From an uncultured Amaricoccus sp. (GTDB lineage: Bacteria; Pseudomonadota; Alphaproteobacteria; Rhodobacterales; Rhodobacteraceae), in NCBI RefSeq assembly GCF_937858865.1, contig NZ_CALLYO010000494.1, positions 1-6,323 on the forward strand: DNA of 6,323 nt, written 5' to 3'. The first letter of the stretch is position 1. Each line of letters begins with the position of its first letter. The position numbers were made by a program, and so were the translations under genes. A model generated the notes under the pieces. That model saw only the letters and a list, made by a program, of their open reading frames with translations. It was not told the DNA's origin and made no database searches. Shown piece after piece: positions 1 to 5,663 of this stretch.

Positions 1-858
1 GGGGAGGAGGCCCCAGCGGTCGCGGCCGGCCTTGTAGTGAAAGGGCGCGGTGATCGAGGCGTAGGTGAAGACGTGCATCAGCCGGCCGCGGAAATGGCCG
101 AACTCCTGCACGAGGCCGTTGACGCCGAGGATCACCTTCGGCGCCGTCACCGAGCCCCTGGGCGTGCGGGCGATCCAGGAGCCGCCCCGGCGGGAGAGTT
201 CGACAACGGGCGAGTCCTCGTAGAGGGCGATCTTCGGGGCGAGGCCGGCGGCGAGGCTGCGGATGTAGTCGGCCGGCTGGATGAGGACGGCGCCCGGGGT
301 GTAGAGGCCGCCGAGATAATAGTCCGTGCCGGTGATCTCGCGCATCTCGGCGGCGTCGATGCGGCGGAGCGGCTCGCCGATCTTCTCCAGCGAGGCGGCG
401 AAGCTTGCGTTGAGCGTCTGGCCGCGCTCAGTGGCGGCGGCATTGATCTTGCCGCAGGGGTTGAAGGTCGCCTGCGGCATGGCGTACTCGGCCGCCGCCT
501 CCCTGGCGAAGGCGATGGCGAGGCGGTTCTGCGCCATCTCCAGCATGGTGCCGCCGGCGTCGCCAGAGGAGTATTCCCCCGACGAGAGGTTGTGCGGCAC
601 GTCGATCATGAAGCCGGAATTGCGCCCGGCCGGGCCCTGGGCAAGCTCGCGGGCGTCAAGGATGACGATGCGCTCGCCGGGCCGATGCTGCGTCAGCCGG
701 CGGGCGGCGGAGAGGCCGGCGAAGCCGGCGCCGATCACCAGCCAGTCGGCGGTCTCGTCCGCCTCCAGCATGCGGACGGCAAGGTCGCGGCGGGAGATCG
801 CCTCCCACCCCGACGGCCCGGTGTCGACCGGCAGGCGCTTGACGACGTGCGTCGTCAC
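1..858 (-). CDS. FAD-dependent oxidoreductase, DAO family (partial, C-terminus beyond window)
   Basis: The first 286 codons are present; the reading frame is open to base 1, so the C-terminal end lies outside. The translation shows a dinucleotide-binding Rossmann start (WLVIGAGFAGLSAA, GAGFAG at residues 43-48), an acidic residue ending the second strand (VILDAR, D68), and the GPAGRNSGF segment (75-83) typical of DAO-family (PF01266-type) flavoenzymes that oxidise amines or amino acids. These proteins use FAD and are normally cytosolic. The start is GTG at 858, overlapping the aldolase stop as GTGA; no Shine-Dalgarno was seen, so translation is probably coupled. From about residue 170 on, it is clearly paralogous to the truncated oxidoreductase upstream in the same operon, with about half the residues identical by eye over some 95 positions (for example RTPRGSV/RTPKGSV and FRGRLMHVFTYAS/FRGRLLHVYTYAS). 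PuuB/OrdL-like or D-amino-acid (hydroxyproline-type) dehydrogenase roles are possible; the substrate cannot be read from the sequence. Confidence 0.9.
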   Translation of the reverse strand, partial: MTTHVVKRLPVDTGPSGWEAISRRDLAVRMLEADETADWLVIGAGFAGLSAARRLTQHRPGERIVILDARELAQGPAGRNSGFMIDVPHNLSSGEYSSGDAGGTMLEMAQNRLAIAFAREAAAEYAMPQATFNPCGKINAAATERGQTLNASFAASLEKIGEPLRRIDAAEMREITGTDYYLGGLYTPGAVLIQPADYIRSLAAGLAPKIALYEDSPVVELSRRGGSWIARTPRGSVTAPKVILGVNGLVQEFGHFRGRLMHVFTYASITAPFHYKAGRDRWGLLP

Positions 859-1772
859 CGCACGGGCTCTGCGACGGGCCGCGTCGCCGCGGCAACCTCC
901 TGCTTCAGCGCGGCGACGACCTCGGCGAGGCGCGCCTCGTCCTCGGCGTCGAGCGGCAGGAGCGGCAGGCGCGGCTTGCCGGCCCTGAGGCCGATCAGCG
1001 CGCAGCCGTGCTTGATCTTCTGCACGAACTTGCCCTCGTCGAGGAGGTTCATCAGCGGCAGCATCGCCGACATGATCCTGCGGCCCTTGGCGAAGTCGCC
1101 TTCGACCACGCAGGCCTCGTAGAGGGCGACGTGCTCGGCGGGCAGGAAGTTCGAGCCGGCGCAGACCCAGCTCGGCGCGCCCCAGGCGAAGAACTCGAGC
1201 GCGAGGTCGTCCCAGCCGCAGGAGAGGGAGATGTTCGGGAAGCGGCGGGCCAGCAGGTGGAGCTGGTTGAGGTCGCCGGTGCTCTCCTTGATGGCGATGA
1301 CGTTCTTCGAGGCGCTGACGCGGGTGAAGTAGTCCTCGCCCATCGAAACGCCCATCCGGCCGGGATAGTTGTAGAGCATGATCGGCAGGCCGGCGGCCTT
1401 GTCGACGGTCAGGGTGTGGACCGCGTTCTCCTCCTCGGTCGGGATCGCGTAGGGCGGCGAGGCGACGAGGATGGCGTCGGCGCCGATCTCGCGGGCGTGC
1501 TTCGCATAGGCGACCGAGTCCTCGGTGCGGATCGCGCCCGTGCCGATAACGAGCGGCAGGCGGGAGCCGATCACCTCCTTGGCGTGGGCGGCGAGGTCGA
1601 TCCGCTCCTGCATGGTGTGGGCGTAGTACTCGCCGGTGGAGCCGGCGACGATGATGCCGTGGACGCCGCCGGCGATCAGCGATTCGAGCACCTCGGCATA
1701 GGCCTTGCGGTCGATCTCGCCGTTGGCGTCGAGCGGGGTGATGGCGGGGGTGTAGATACCTTGGAACTTCAC
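855..1772 (-). CDS. Dihydrodipicolinate synthase/N-acetylneuraminate lyase family protein
   Basis: A 305-residue (beta/alpha)8 class I aldolase, a normal length for the family. Family members form a Schiff base between a lysine and pyruvate or another 2-oxo acid. Visible signatures are AGSTGEYY (residues 43-50, the substrate-carboxylate loop, with Ser45-Thr46 where DapA has Thr-Thr), LYNYPGRMG with the catalytic Tyr134, and IAIKEST with the Schiff-base Lys162. The start is GTG at 1772: a strong AGGAGG lies 7 nt upstream and the protein then begins MKFQGIYTPAITP as expected. An ATG at 1814 in the same frame would add 14 unlikely residues and overlap the gene before it. It lies between two paralogous FAD oxidoreductases, so it is probably a catabolic lyase or deaminase (compare pyrroline-4-hydroxy-2-carboxylate deaminase beside the FAD dehydrogenase of hydroxyproline pathways) rather than the lysine-biosynthetic DapA. 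The specific reaction is inference. Confidence 0.92.
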   Translation of the reverse strand: MKFQGIYTPAITPLDANGEIDRKAYAEVLESLIAGGVHGIIVAGSTGEYYAHTMQERIDLAAHAKEVIGSRLPLVIGTGAIRTEDSVAYAKHAREIGADAILVASPPYAIPTEEENAVHTLTVDKAAGLPIMLYNYPGRMGVSMGEDYFTRVSASKNVIAIKESTGDLNQLHLLARRFPNISLSCGWDDLALEFFAWGAPSWVCAGSNFLPAEHVALYEACVVEGDFAKGRRIMSAMLPLMNLLDEGKFVQKIKHGCALIGLRAGKPRLPLLPLDAEDEARLAEVVAALKQEVAAATRPVAEPVR

Positions 1773-1785
1773 AGGAGGTCCTCCT
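1773..1785 (-). promoter_or_regulatory. Palindromic Shine-Dalgarno of the aldolase gene
   Basis: On the minus strand the leader reads AGGAGG-A-CCTCCT directly abutting the GTG start. AGGAGG (1785-1780) is a near-ideal ribosome binding site with 7-nt spacing and decides the start. The CCTCCT (1778-1773) is its exact complement, so five bases can pair around a three-base GAC loop and hide the site. Whether this hairpin forms during translation is inference. Confidence 0.7.
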
Positions 1786-1792
1786 TTTCGGG

Positions 1793-2614
1793 TTATTCGA
1801 CGCCGGCTTTCCACTCGCGGAAGGCGAGGGTCGCCCTGGCGCCGATCAGCGTCAGCGGTTGCGGCGGGAGCGCCTGCGGGCTGGGACAGGCGCGGTAGAT
1901 GCGGGTGAGCTCGCTCTCGACGCCGGCCAGCGTCTCGGCGGCGGCGAGCCCGGCGGCGGTGGCGTTCGAGGCGCCAAGGCCGTTGCAGGCGACGGCGGCG
2001 AGGATGCCGGGCTCGACCTCGCCGAAGGCGGGGACGCTGTTCCAGGTCAGCGCCATCGCGCCGCCCCAGCGGTATTGCATCCGGGTTCCGGCGAGCGAGG
2101 GGAAGCGGTGCGCGAACTTGCGGTCGTGGACGGCGCCGGCGCGGCGGAGCGTGCCCTCGCCGACTTGGAGGGCGGGGTTGTAGGTGTAGCGCGAGCGCAC
2201 GAGCAGGCGGTCGCCGTCCCTGCCCTCGACGCGGCGGAGGGTGGTGCCCATCGGCGAGGCGGGGGTCGCCGCCCAGGACCGCTGACCGCCGAGGCGGAAG
2301 GGCGCGAAGGGCTCGGTCATCGAGGCGTAGGTGTAGACGTGCAGGAGCCGGCCGCGGAAGAAGCCGAAGCGCTCGGCGTAGCCGTTGTTGGCGAGGATGA
2401 TGCGGGGGGATCCGACGGAGCCCTTGGGGGTGCGGACGAGCCAGCCCGTGCCCTTGCGCTCGAAGGAGACGGCGGGGGTCTTCTCGAAAAGGCGGACCGG
2501 CGGCGTCAGGCTGTCGGCAAGGGCGCGGACATAGGCTGCGGGCTGCACGATCACTGTGCCGGGCATGTAGATGCCGGAGCTGAAGGCTTGCGAGCCGGTG
2601 ACCTCGGCGACCTC
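1793..2614 (-). pseudogene. 5'-truncated FAD-dependent oxidoreductase, DAO family (C-terminal part)
   Basis: About 273 codons ending at TAA 1793. Homology to the downstream paralogue begins at REVAEVTGSQAF (aligning with AEMREITGTDYY, residues 171-181 of the paralogue) and runs to the C-terminus. The substrate-domain strand FRGRLLHVYTYASMTEPF and the C-terminal FAD-contacting CNGLGASNATAAG are present. The first 170 or so residues, including the GxGxxG FAD-binding motif, are missing, so the product could not bind FAD normally. Upstream of about 2614 the frame remains open to an ATG at 3271, but that stretch is antisense to a choloylglycine hydrolase fragment and is not oxidoreductase sequence. 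The gene is first in a leftward operon, 20 nt before the aldolase, and its promoter has presumably been lost with its 5' half. Confidence 0.85.
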
Positions 2615-2622
2615 TCGGATCC
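2612..2622. other. Rearrangement junction between two truncated genes (contains GGATCC)
   Basis: Oxidoreductase homology (minus strand) runs to the GAG codon at 2614-2612, and acylase homology (plus strand) is already recognisable from the GAT codon at 2618-2620. Only a few bases remain between them, and GGATCC occupies 2617-2622. Both genes point away from this point and both lack their 5' parts. A single deletion of the interval between two divergent genes explains this. Joining of unrelated fragments at a GATC site during library construction would look the same. Confidence 0.75.
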
Positions 2623-3163
2623 GACCGGCGACAGCGCCATCCTCGAATGGATCGACGGCAAGCTGCAGATCCACCACGGTCGCGACCATCGCGTGATGAC
2701 CAACGATCCGCCCTACGACGAGCAACTGGCGCTCGTCGACTACTGGAAGGGCGTGGATCCGCGCGAGTTCCTGCCCGGCACCGCCCGCGCCCCCGACCGT
2801 TTCATTCGCGCCGGCACCTATATCGACATGGCCGAGCAGAGCGACGACCCGCGGATCGCCGCCGCCTCGGTCTTCAGCGTCGTCCGCAACGCCTCCGTGC
2901 CCTACGGGATCAGCATCCCCGGTGCGCCGAACCTCTCGACGACCCGCTGGCGTGTGGTCGCGGACCAGAAGAGCTTGAACTACTACGTGGAATCGGCGGT
3001 ATCGCCCAACACCTTCTGGGTGGACCTGACGAAGCTCGACTTCTCCGAGGGCGCCCCAGTGCGCAAGCTCGACCTCGGCCTCGATATGGCCGAGGTGCAA
3101 TCGGGAGAGGTATCCGGGGATTTCGTCGGCTCCGTTCCCTTCTTGTTCGAACCGGCGGACTGA
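2615..3163 (+). pseudogene. 5'-truncated choloylglycine hydrolase / penicillin V acylase family (linear amide C-N hydrolase)
   Basis: About 182 codons of C-terminal sequence, starting SDPTGDSAILEWIDGK and ending FLFEPAD at TGA 3163. Family hallmarks are present: MTNDPPYDEQL, with the oxyanion-hole Asn (codon 2702-2704), and DRFIRAG, with the conserved active-site Arg of the DRF triplet (codon 2798-2800). The following GISIPG...TRW and LNYYVESAVSPNTFWVDL strands fit the Ntn-hydrolase core. These enzymes hydrolyse amide bonds in bile salts, penicillin V or acyl-homoserine lactones using an N-terminal Cys, usually after signal-peptide removal in Gram-negative species. The Cys, neighbouring Arg/Asp residues and any signal peptide are all absent because the gene is cut at the junction. 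The frame is open leftward, but only through antisense of the oxidoreductase. Non-functional as it stands. Confidence 0.88.
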
Positions 3164-3435
3164 CGCGGTTCCGCCTTGCGGGGGCCTTCGCGGCGTCGAG
3201 TATAAATGACCGGTTCGAGGGGGCCGGCTTTCTCGCTCGAACGGCCGGTATGGGCCGATCGGGTTGAACAAGGGGTGCGTGGGTCATTCGGGCAGCGGTC
3301 CTACTCGTGGTTCGTTCGCTTCATAGGCCCCGTCGGAATGAGTGCTAACCTCTATCCAGCCTGGCTATTGACAGATGCTGGTTCAGCGGGAGGGCGTAGC
3401 AAGGATGGTGGGAAAGGCTGCCCCCTCCTCGTCTT
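3164..3435. other. Gene-poor intergenic region between convergent genes
   Basis: 272 nt after the acylase stop and before the stop of the minus-strand duplicated-module protein. No reading frame here resembles a protein. It contains the bulged hairpin at 3209-3249, an AT-rich TATAAAT at 3201, and an isolated TTGACA at 3368 without a matching -10. A weak GGTG..AAAG/CTTTCACC inverted repeat (about 3409-3439) spans the end of the minus-strand gene and could help end its transcription. Nothing else was recognised. Confidence 0.5.
3209..3249 (+). terminator. Bulged hairpin downstream of the acylase fragment (terminator-like or REP-like)
   Basis: GTTCGAG (3213-3219) pairs with CTCGAAC (3236-3242) around a 16-nt loop. 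The outer ACCG (3209-3212) pairs with CGGT (3246-3249) across a three-base bulge. It begins 46 nt after the acylase stop. No T-tract follows, so factor-independent termination is doubtful; an extragenic palindrome is equally possible. Confidence 0.35.
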
Positions 3436-4425
3436 TCACCCGAGCCTCACAGGTCGACCGTCGCTCACCAGATACGGCGGCAGGTCGGGTGGCATCGCCT
3501 CGCGCAACGCGTCCAGGATGCGCAGTCCGCGGTTGAGGGTGTTGGCGCCGGCTCGCGGAGCTGCCGCGACCGCGGCCATCGCCCAGGTCCGGCTGAGCTC
3601 GTCCGGTCCGAGGTCGCCGGCGAGCGCCGCGGACTTCACGACGTAGATCGGCACGAGCGCCGCGGGACTCAGACCGAGCGTGCGCGCGGCGGCGAAGAGG
3701 CCCTCCCAACGCGCTCTCGGCGTGAGTGTCTCCCGCACGGGAACCAGGGTGCGTAGTCGCGGCACATGCTCACGCCAGGCAGCCCGCTGCGCTCTGCCGG
3801 TCGCCATCGCCCGAAGGCGGTCGACCGTTGCCTCGGACAGCAGCTCCTCGGCCGTCGGCGCGTCGCCGGCCGTGTGGAGTCCGGCGTCGCGGGCCTGCCG
3901 CCAGACGAAATGGACCGAGCCTTCGATGCTCCGACGCTCGACGTCCGGGACATCGAGCTCGGCGACGGCGGCCTCGATCGGGCGCGGGAGCGGATAGACG
4001 GCGTGAATGTGCCGACCGCCTCGCGACGGCATCGGTCCCAATGGTTCCGGAGGGAGCAGTCCGCTGCCCGTCAGGGCCGGGACCGCGTGGAGAGCATCCA
4101 GTCGGTCGATGTTGGCGGCGAAGGTGATGCGGAGATCGGGCCGCAAACCGCGTTCGTGCTGCCACGCCCACTCGCGCGTCAGATCCCGTGGCGCGGCGAA
4201 GGTTTCGCCGGCGGCCTCGAACAGCGCCGGCACCGGATTGCCGACCGGGACGACGCCGGCGGCGACGGCGGCGCGCTGCAGCTCCCGCCAGGCCGGCGCT
4301 TCGGCCAGGCGCATCGCGGCCCGGAGGCCCTCCACGGCCGCCTGCCGCCTGGGCGCCGCACAGGCTTCTGGCAACCGCTCACCATGGACCTCCAGCAGGT
4401 CCTTCAGCGTGGCCGCAATCGTCAC
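3436..4425 (-). CDS. Uncharacterised protein with internal duplication (recombinase core-binding-like helices)
   Basis: 329 residues, not a family I can name. The start is taken as GTG 4425, which overlaps the upstream ORF's stop (GTGA) behind a GGAGG about 5 nt away; a second GTG directly before it (4428) is an alternative. The protein repeats itself: residues 46-130 (WRELQRAAVAAG...REWAWQHE...IDRLDAL...LLPPEPLG) align with 240-323 (WEGLFAAARTLG...SRTWAMAA...LRILDAL...LPPYLVSDG). A weaker copy may lie between them (WRQARDAG at 175-182, PRLRTL at 222-227). It is rich in Ala, Arg and Leu and looks alpha-helical and soluble, with no signal peptide or membrane segment. Stretches such as GLRPDLRITFAANIDRL resemble the first helices of a tyrosine-recombinase core-binding domain, but no Arg-His-x-x-Arg-Tyr catalytic domain is visible here or downstream. 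It may be a truncated integrase-like protein or a DNA-binding protein of unknown role. Confidence 0.6.
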   Translation of the reverse strand: MTIAATLKDLLEVHGERLPEACAAPRRQAAVEGLRAAMRLAEAPAWRELQRAAVAAGVVPVGNPVPALFEAAGETFAAPRDLTREWAWQHERGLRPDLRITFAANIDRLDALHAVPALTGSGLLPPEPLGPMPSRGGRHIHAVYPLPRPIEAAVAELDVPDVERRSIEGSVHFVWRQARDAGLHTAGDAPTAEELLSEATVDRLRAMATGRAQRAAWREHVPRLRTLVPVRETLTPRARWEGLFAAARTLGLSPAALVPIYVVKSAALAGDLGPDELSRTWAMAAVAAAPRAGANTLNRGLRILDALREAMPPDLPPYLVSDGRPVRLG

Positions 4426-4556
4426 CACCCCCTCCGGTTGGCCGAGGCGAGCCGGCGCGTGATGATGGATCGGAGCGCACGCCGGCTGTTGGGGGCGTAG
4501 CCCATCAGATCGAGCAGAGCGTCGAGCTCGGCTGCGAGCGCCGCCGGCAGGGCCAT
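4422..4556 (-). CDS. Small ORF translationally coupled to the duplicated-module protein
   Basis: 44 codons from ATG 4556 to TGA 4422, beginning MALPAALAAELDALLDLMGY. Codon third positions are strongly G/C, as in the real genes nearby, which supports coding. Its stop overlaps the downstream GTG as GTGA, and its last codons supply the GGAGG that serves the next gene. There is no good Shine-Dalgarno before ATG 4556 and the frame stays open upstream, so this may be the C-terminal piece of a longer, partly frameshifted protein. The segment GYAPNSRRALRSIITRRLA resembles a recombinase core-binding helix pair and parallels GLAPSTWRTYRAAAAKALR just upstream. Alternatively a single-base frameshift separates it from the next ORF and both were once one protein. 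Function unknown. Confidence 0.4.
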   Translation of the reverse strand: MALPAALAAELDALLDLMGYAPNSRRALRSIITRRLASANRRGW

Positions 4557-4860
4557 GCTGCCGCACCGCTGCCGATCCGGACGCGAAGGGTGGCTCTTCG
4601 CCGGCTGCTTGGCTGGCAAAGCCGGATGGCGGCGGAGCGCTTTTGCCGCGGCCGCGCGGTAGGTCCTCCAGGTCGAGGGCGCGAGCCCGCGCGCCTCGGG
4701 CGGAGCAGAGCGGTCAGGTCGGGATAGTGACCGAGCGCGACCAGGCGCCCCGGACCGCCCACCTGTTCTCCCAGCCGCGCGCCTGATCGGGAAGGTCGAG
4801 AGGGAGCCGGCCGTCGGCGGCCGACTCCCGGCGGACACCGTCGGGACACCGCGTCGGCGG
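4557..4860 (-). pseudogene. Possible degraded upstream part of the recombinase-like locus
   Basis: No intact gene is convincing here. The minus strand nevertheless carries protein-like segments in two frames: RLVALGHYPDLTALLRP (about 4761-4702) in one frame, and EARGLAPSTWRTYRAAAAKALRR (about 4701-4633) in the frame of the small ORF. Adding one base near 4700 would join them into a single stretch with the recurring G-L-x-P-x-T pattern of core-binding helices. This suggests a frameshifted relict, but the call rests on translation appearance only. Confidence 0.3.
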
Positions 4861-4981
4861 ATCCAAACATCAACATCGTCGTGTAAGTTGGCGGAGGGCG
4901 CGGGCCTGCGGTCGAACCTTCTCCAGCAGCAGAAACCACCGACGGTCAGTGCAAACATTGCGGACGTGGACGCCTGCCGTT
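4861..4981. other. Intergenic stretch downstream of parE
   Basis: 121 nt, with lower GC at its left end (4860-4880) than the flanking sequence. The parE frame ends at 4982. No terminator with a T-tract, promoter or protein-like frame was recognised. Confidence 0.4.
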
Positions 4982-5293
4982 TCAGTCGCGAAAATCTTCC
5001 TTGAATCTGTCGATCTGGTGCATGCGCTCATGCAGGATCGCGACGATACCAATATCGCCATCGGACAGTCGGCGCCAATAGACGAAGTGATGTTCGTACC
5101 GGAAGAAGAACCCCTCGACGCCGAACTCTGCCGGGATAGGCTTTGAAGCGACACCACGGGCGTCGATCCGCTCGAAGGCCTCGAACATACCGGTGATATA
5201 GCGGTCGGCCTGGGCCTCACCCCAGCGGTCGCAGGTGTAGAGGTAGATGTCGTCGAGGCGGAGCGATGCCGCCTCCTGGATGCGGACGGTCAT
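4982..5293 (-). CDS. parE: ParE-type toxin (RelE/ParE superfamily)
   Basis: 103 residues, the usual size. It starts MTVRIQEAASLRLDDIYLYTCDRWGEAQADRYI, the two N-terminal helices of ParE/RelE folds. The beta-sheet core follows: EGFFFRYEHHFVYWRRLSDGDIGIVAILHERMHQIDRF (about residues 60-97), matching the family pattern of an aromatic-rich strand, a basic strand, then I-V-x-I-L-H-x-R-M. ParE proteins characteristically poison DNA gyrase, whereas RelE relatives cut mRNA; here the ParD partner favours ParE. ATG 5293 lies 4 nt after the antitoxin stop with no evident Shine-Dalgarno, so translation is probably coupled to parD. The gene appears intact. Confidence 0.9.
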   Translation of the reverse strand: MTVRIQEAASLRLDDIYLYTCDRWGEAQADRYITGMFEAFERIDARGVASKPIPAEFGVEGFFFRYEHHFVYWRRLSDGDIGIVAILHERMHQIDRFKEDFRD

Positions 5294-5297
5294 CTGG

Positions 5298-5552
5298 TCA
5301 GGCCCGGTTCCGGGCGATGACCTCGGCCGCAGTCAGCGGCTTGTAGCTGGTCTCGGGCGCCGCGAAGGCGCGGGTCAGCTCGGCCTTCAGCCGGTCGAAC
5401 GCTTCCTGCTCGGCCCGCTCTTTGTCGCGCCGGATCAGGTCGCGGACATATTCGCTGATGTTCTCGTAGGACCCGTTCTCGCCGACATTGGCCGCAACGA
5501 AATCGCTGAGCGCGCCGCTGAGGCGGACGGTCATGGTCGTGGTGCGGGACAT
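5298..5552 (-). CDS. parD: ParD-type antitoxin (ribbon-helix-helix)
   Basis: 84 residues. The N-terminal MSRTTTMTVRLSGALSDFVAANVGENGSYENISEYVRDLIRRD is a ribbon-helix-helix DNA-binding domain (beta strand about residues 3-11, helices after it) with the SxYxNxSEYVRDLIR signature of ParD. The C-terminal part, AEQEAFDRLKAELTRAF...LTAAEVIARNRA, is the toxin-embracing tail. ParD dimers bind ParE in the cytoplasm and normally repress their own promoter. ATG 5552 has AGGAG at 5563-5559, 6 nt upstream. The gene stands first in a two-gene operon with parE, driven by the promoter at 5582-5609. Confidence 0.92.
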   Translation of the reverse strand: MSRTTTMTVRLSGALSDFVAANVGENGSYENISEYVRDLIRRDKERAEQEAFDRLKAELTRAFAAPETSYKPLTAAEVIARNRA

Positions 5553-5581
5553 GGTGGGCTCCTGTTACTTGGCGCGTATTC

Positions 5582-5609
5582 AATATAACCAAAAATCACT
5601 ACACATCAA
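5582..5609 (-). promoter_or_regulatory. parDE promoter (TTGATG-16-TATATT)
   Basis: On the minus strand, TTGATG (5609-5604) and TATATT (5587-5582) are separated by 16 bp in the only strongly AT-rich stretch near parD. The expected transcription start near 5575 leaves a leader of about 22 nt containing the parD Shine-Dalgarno. ParD autoregulation here would be normal for the family, but no convincing ParD operator could be drawn. Confidence 0.65.
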
Positions 5610-5613
5610 GGCT

Positions 5614-5647
5614 GGCGGCGGCCTTGACCATCCGCAGGCCCGCCGCC
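5614..5647 (-). terminator. GC-rich hairpin between the HTH-like gene and parD
   Basis: GGCGGCGGCC (5614-5623) pairs with GGCCCGCCGCC (5637-5647) with one unpaired base and a 13-nt loop. It begins 17 nt after the stop of the HTH-like gene on the minus strand and could end its transcript before the parDE promoter. There is no immediate T-run, though five Ts lie about 20 nt further on. Confidence 0.4.
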
Positions 5648-5663
5648 GCGTCTCTATGGCAGC

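Noticed and set aside
37..1122. Long plus-strand open frame of 361 codons
   Set aside because: Antisense of the FAD oxidoreductase and the end of the aldolase; the translation is low-complexity Gly/Ala/Arg/Asp with no family motif.
1008..1898. Plus-strand open frame of 296 codons
   Set aside because: Lies opposite the well-supported aldolase gene and has shadow-type composition, a common effect of high GC3.
3209..3249. GGTTCGA-containing stem considered as a tRNA T-arm
   Set aside because: No acceptor, D- or anticodon arms fit around it and the loop is 16 nt.
2647..3267. Plus-strand frame inside the acylase fragment (206 codons)
   Set aside because: Shifted frame of the acylase with Arg-rich, featureless translation; the acylase frame carries the recognisable active-site motifs.
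3368..3396. TTGACA as a -35 element
   Set aside because: The bases 17 nt downstream are GC-rich (agggcg) and no gene begins after it on the plus strand.
3766..4500. Plus-strand open frame of 244 codons
   Set aside because: Opposite the minus-strand protein with internal repeats and coupled start; no motif on the plus strand.
4870..4980. Minus-strand segment RRWFLLLEKVRPQARALRQL
   Set aside because: Looks faintly protein-like but is too short, has no start or partner frame, and matches no family I recognise.
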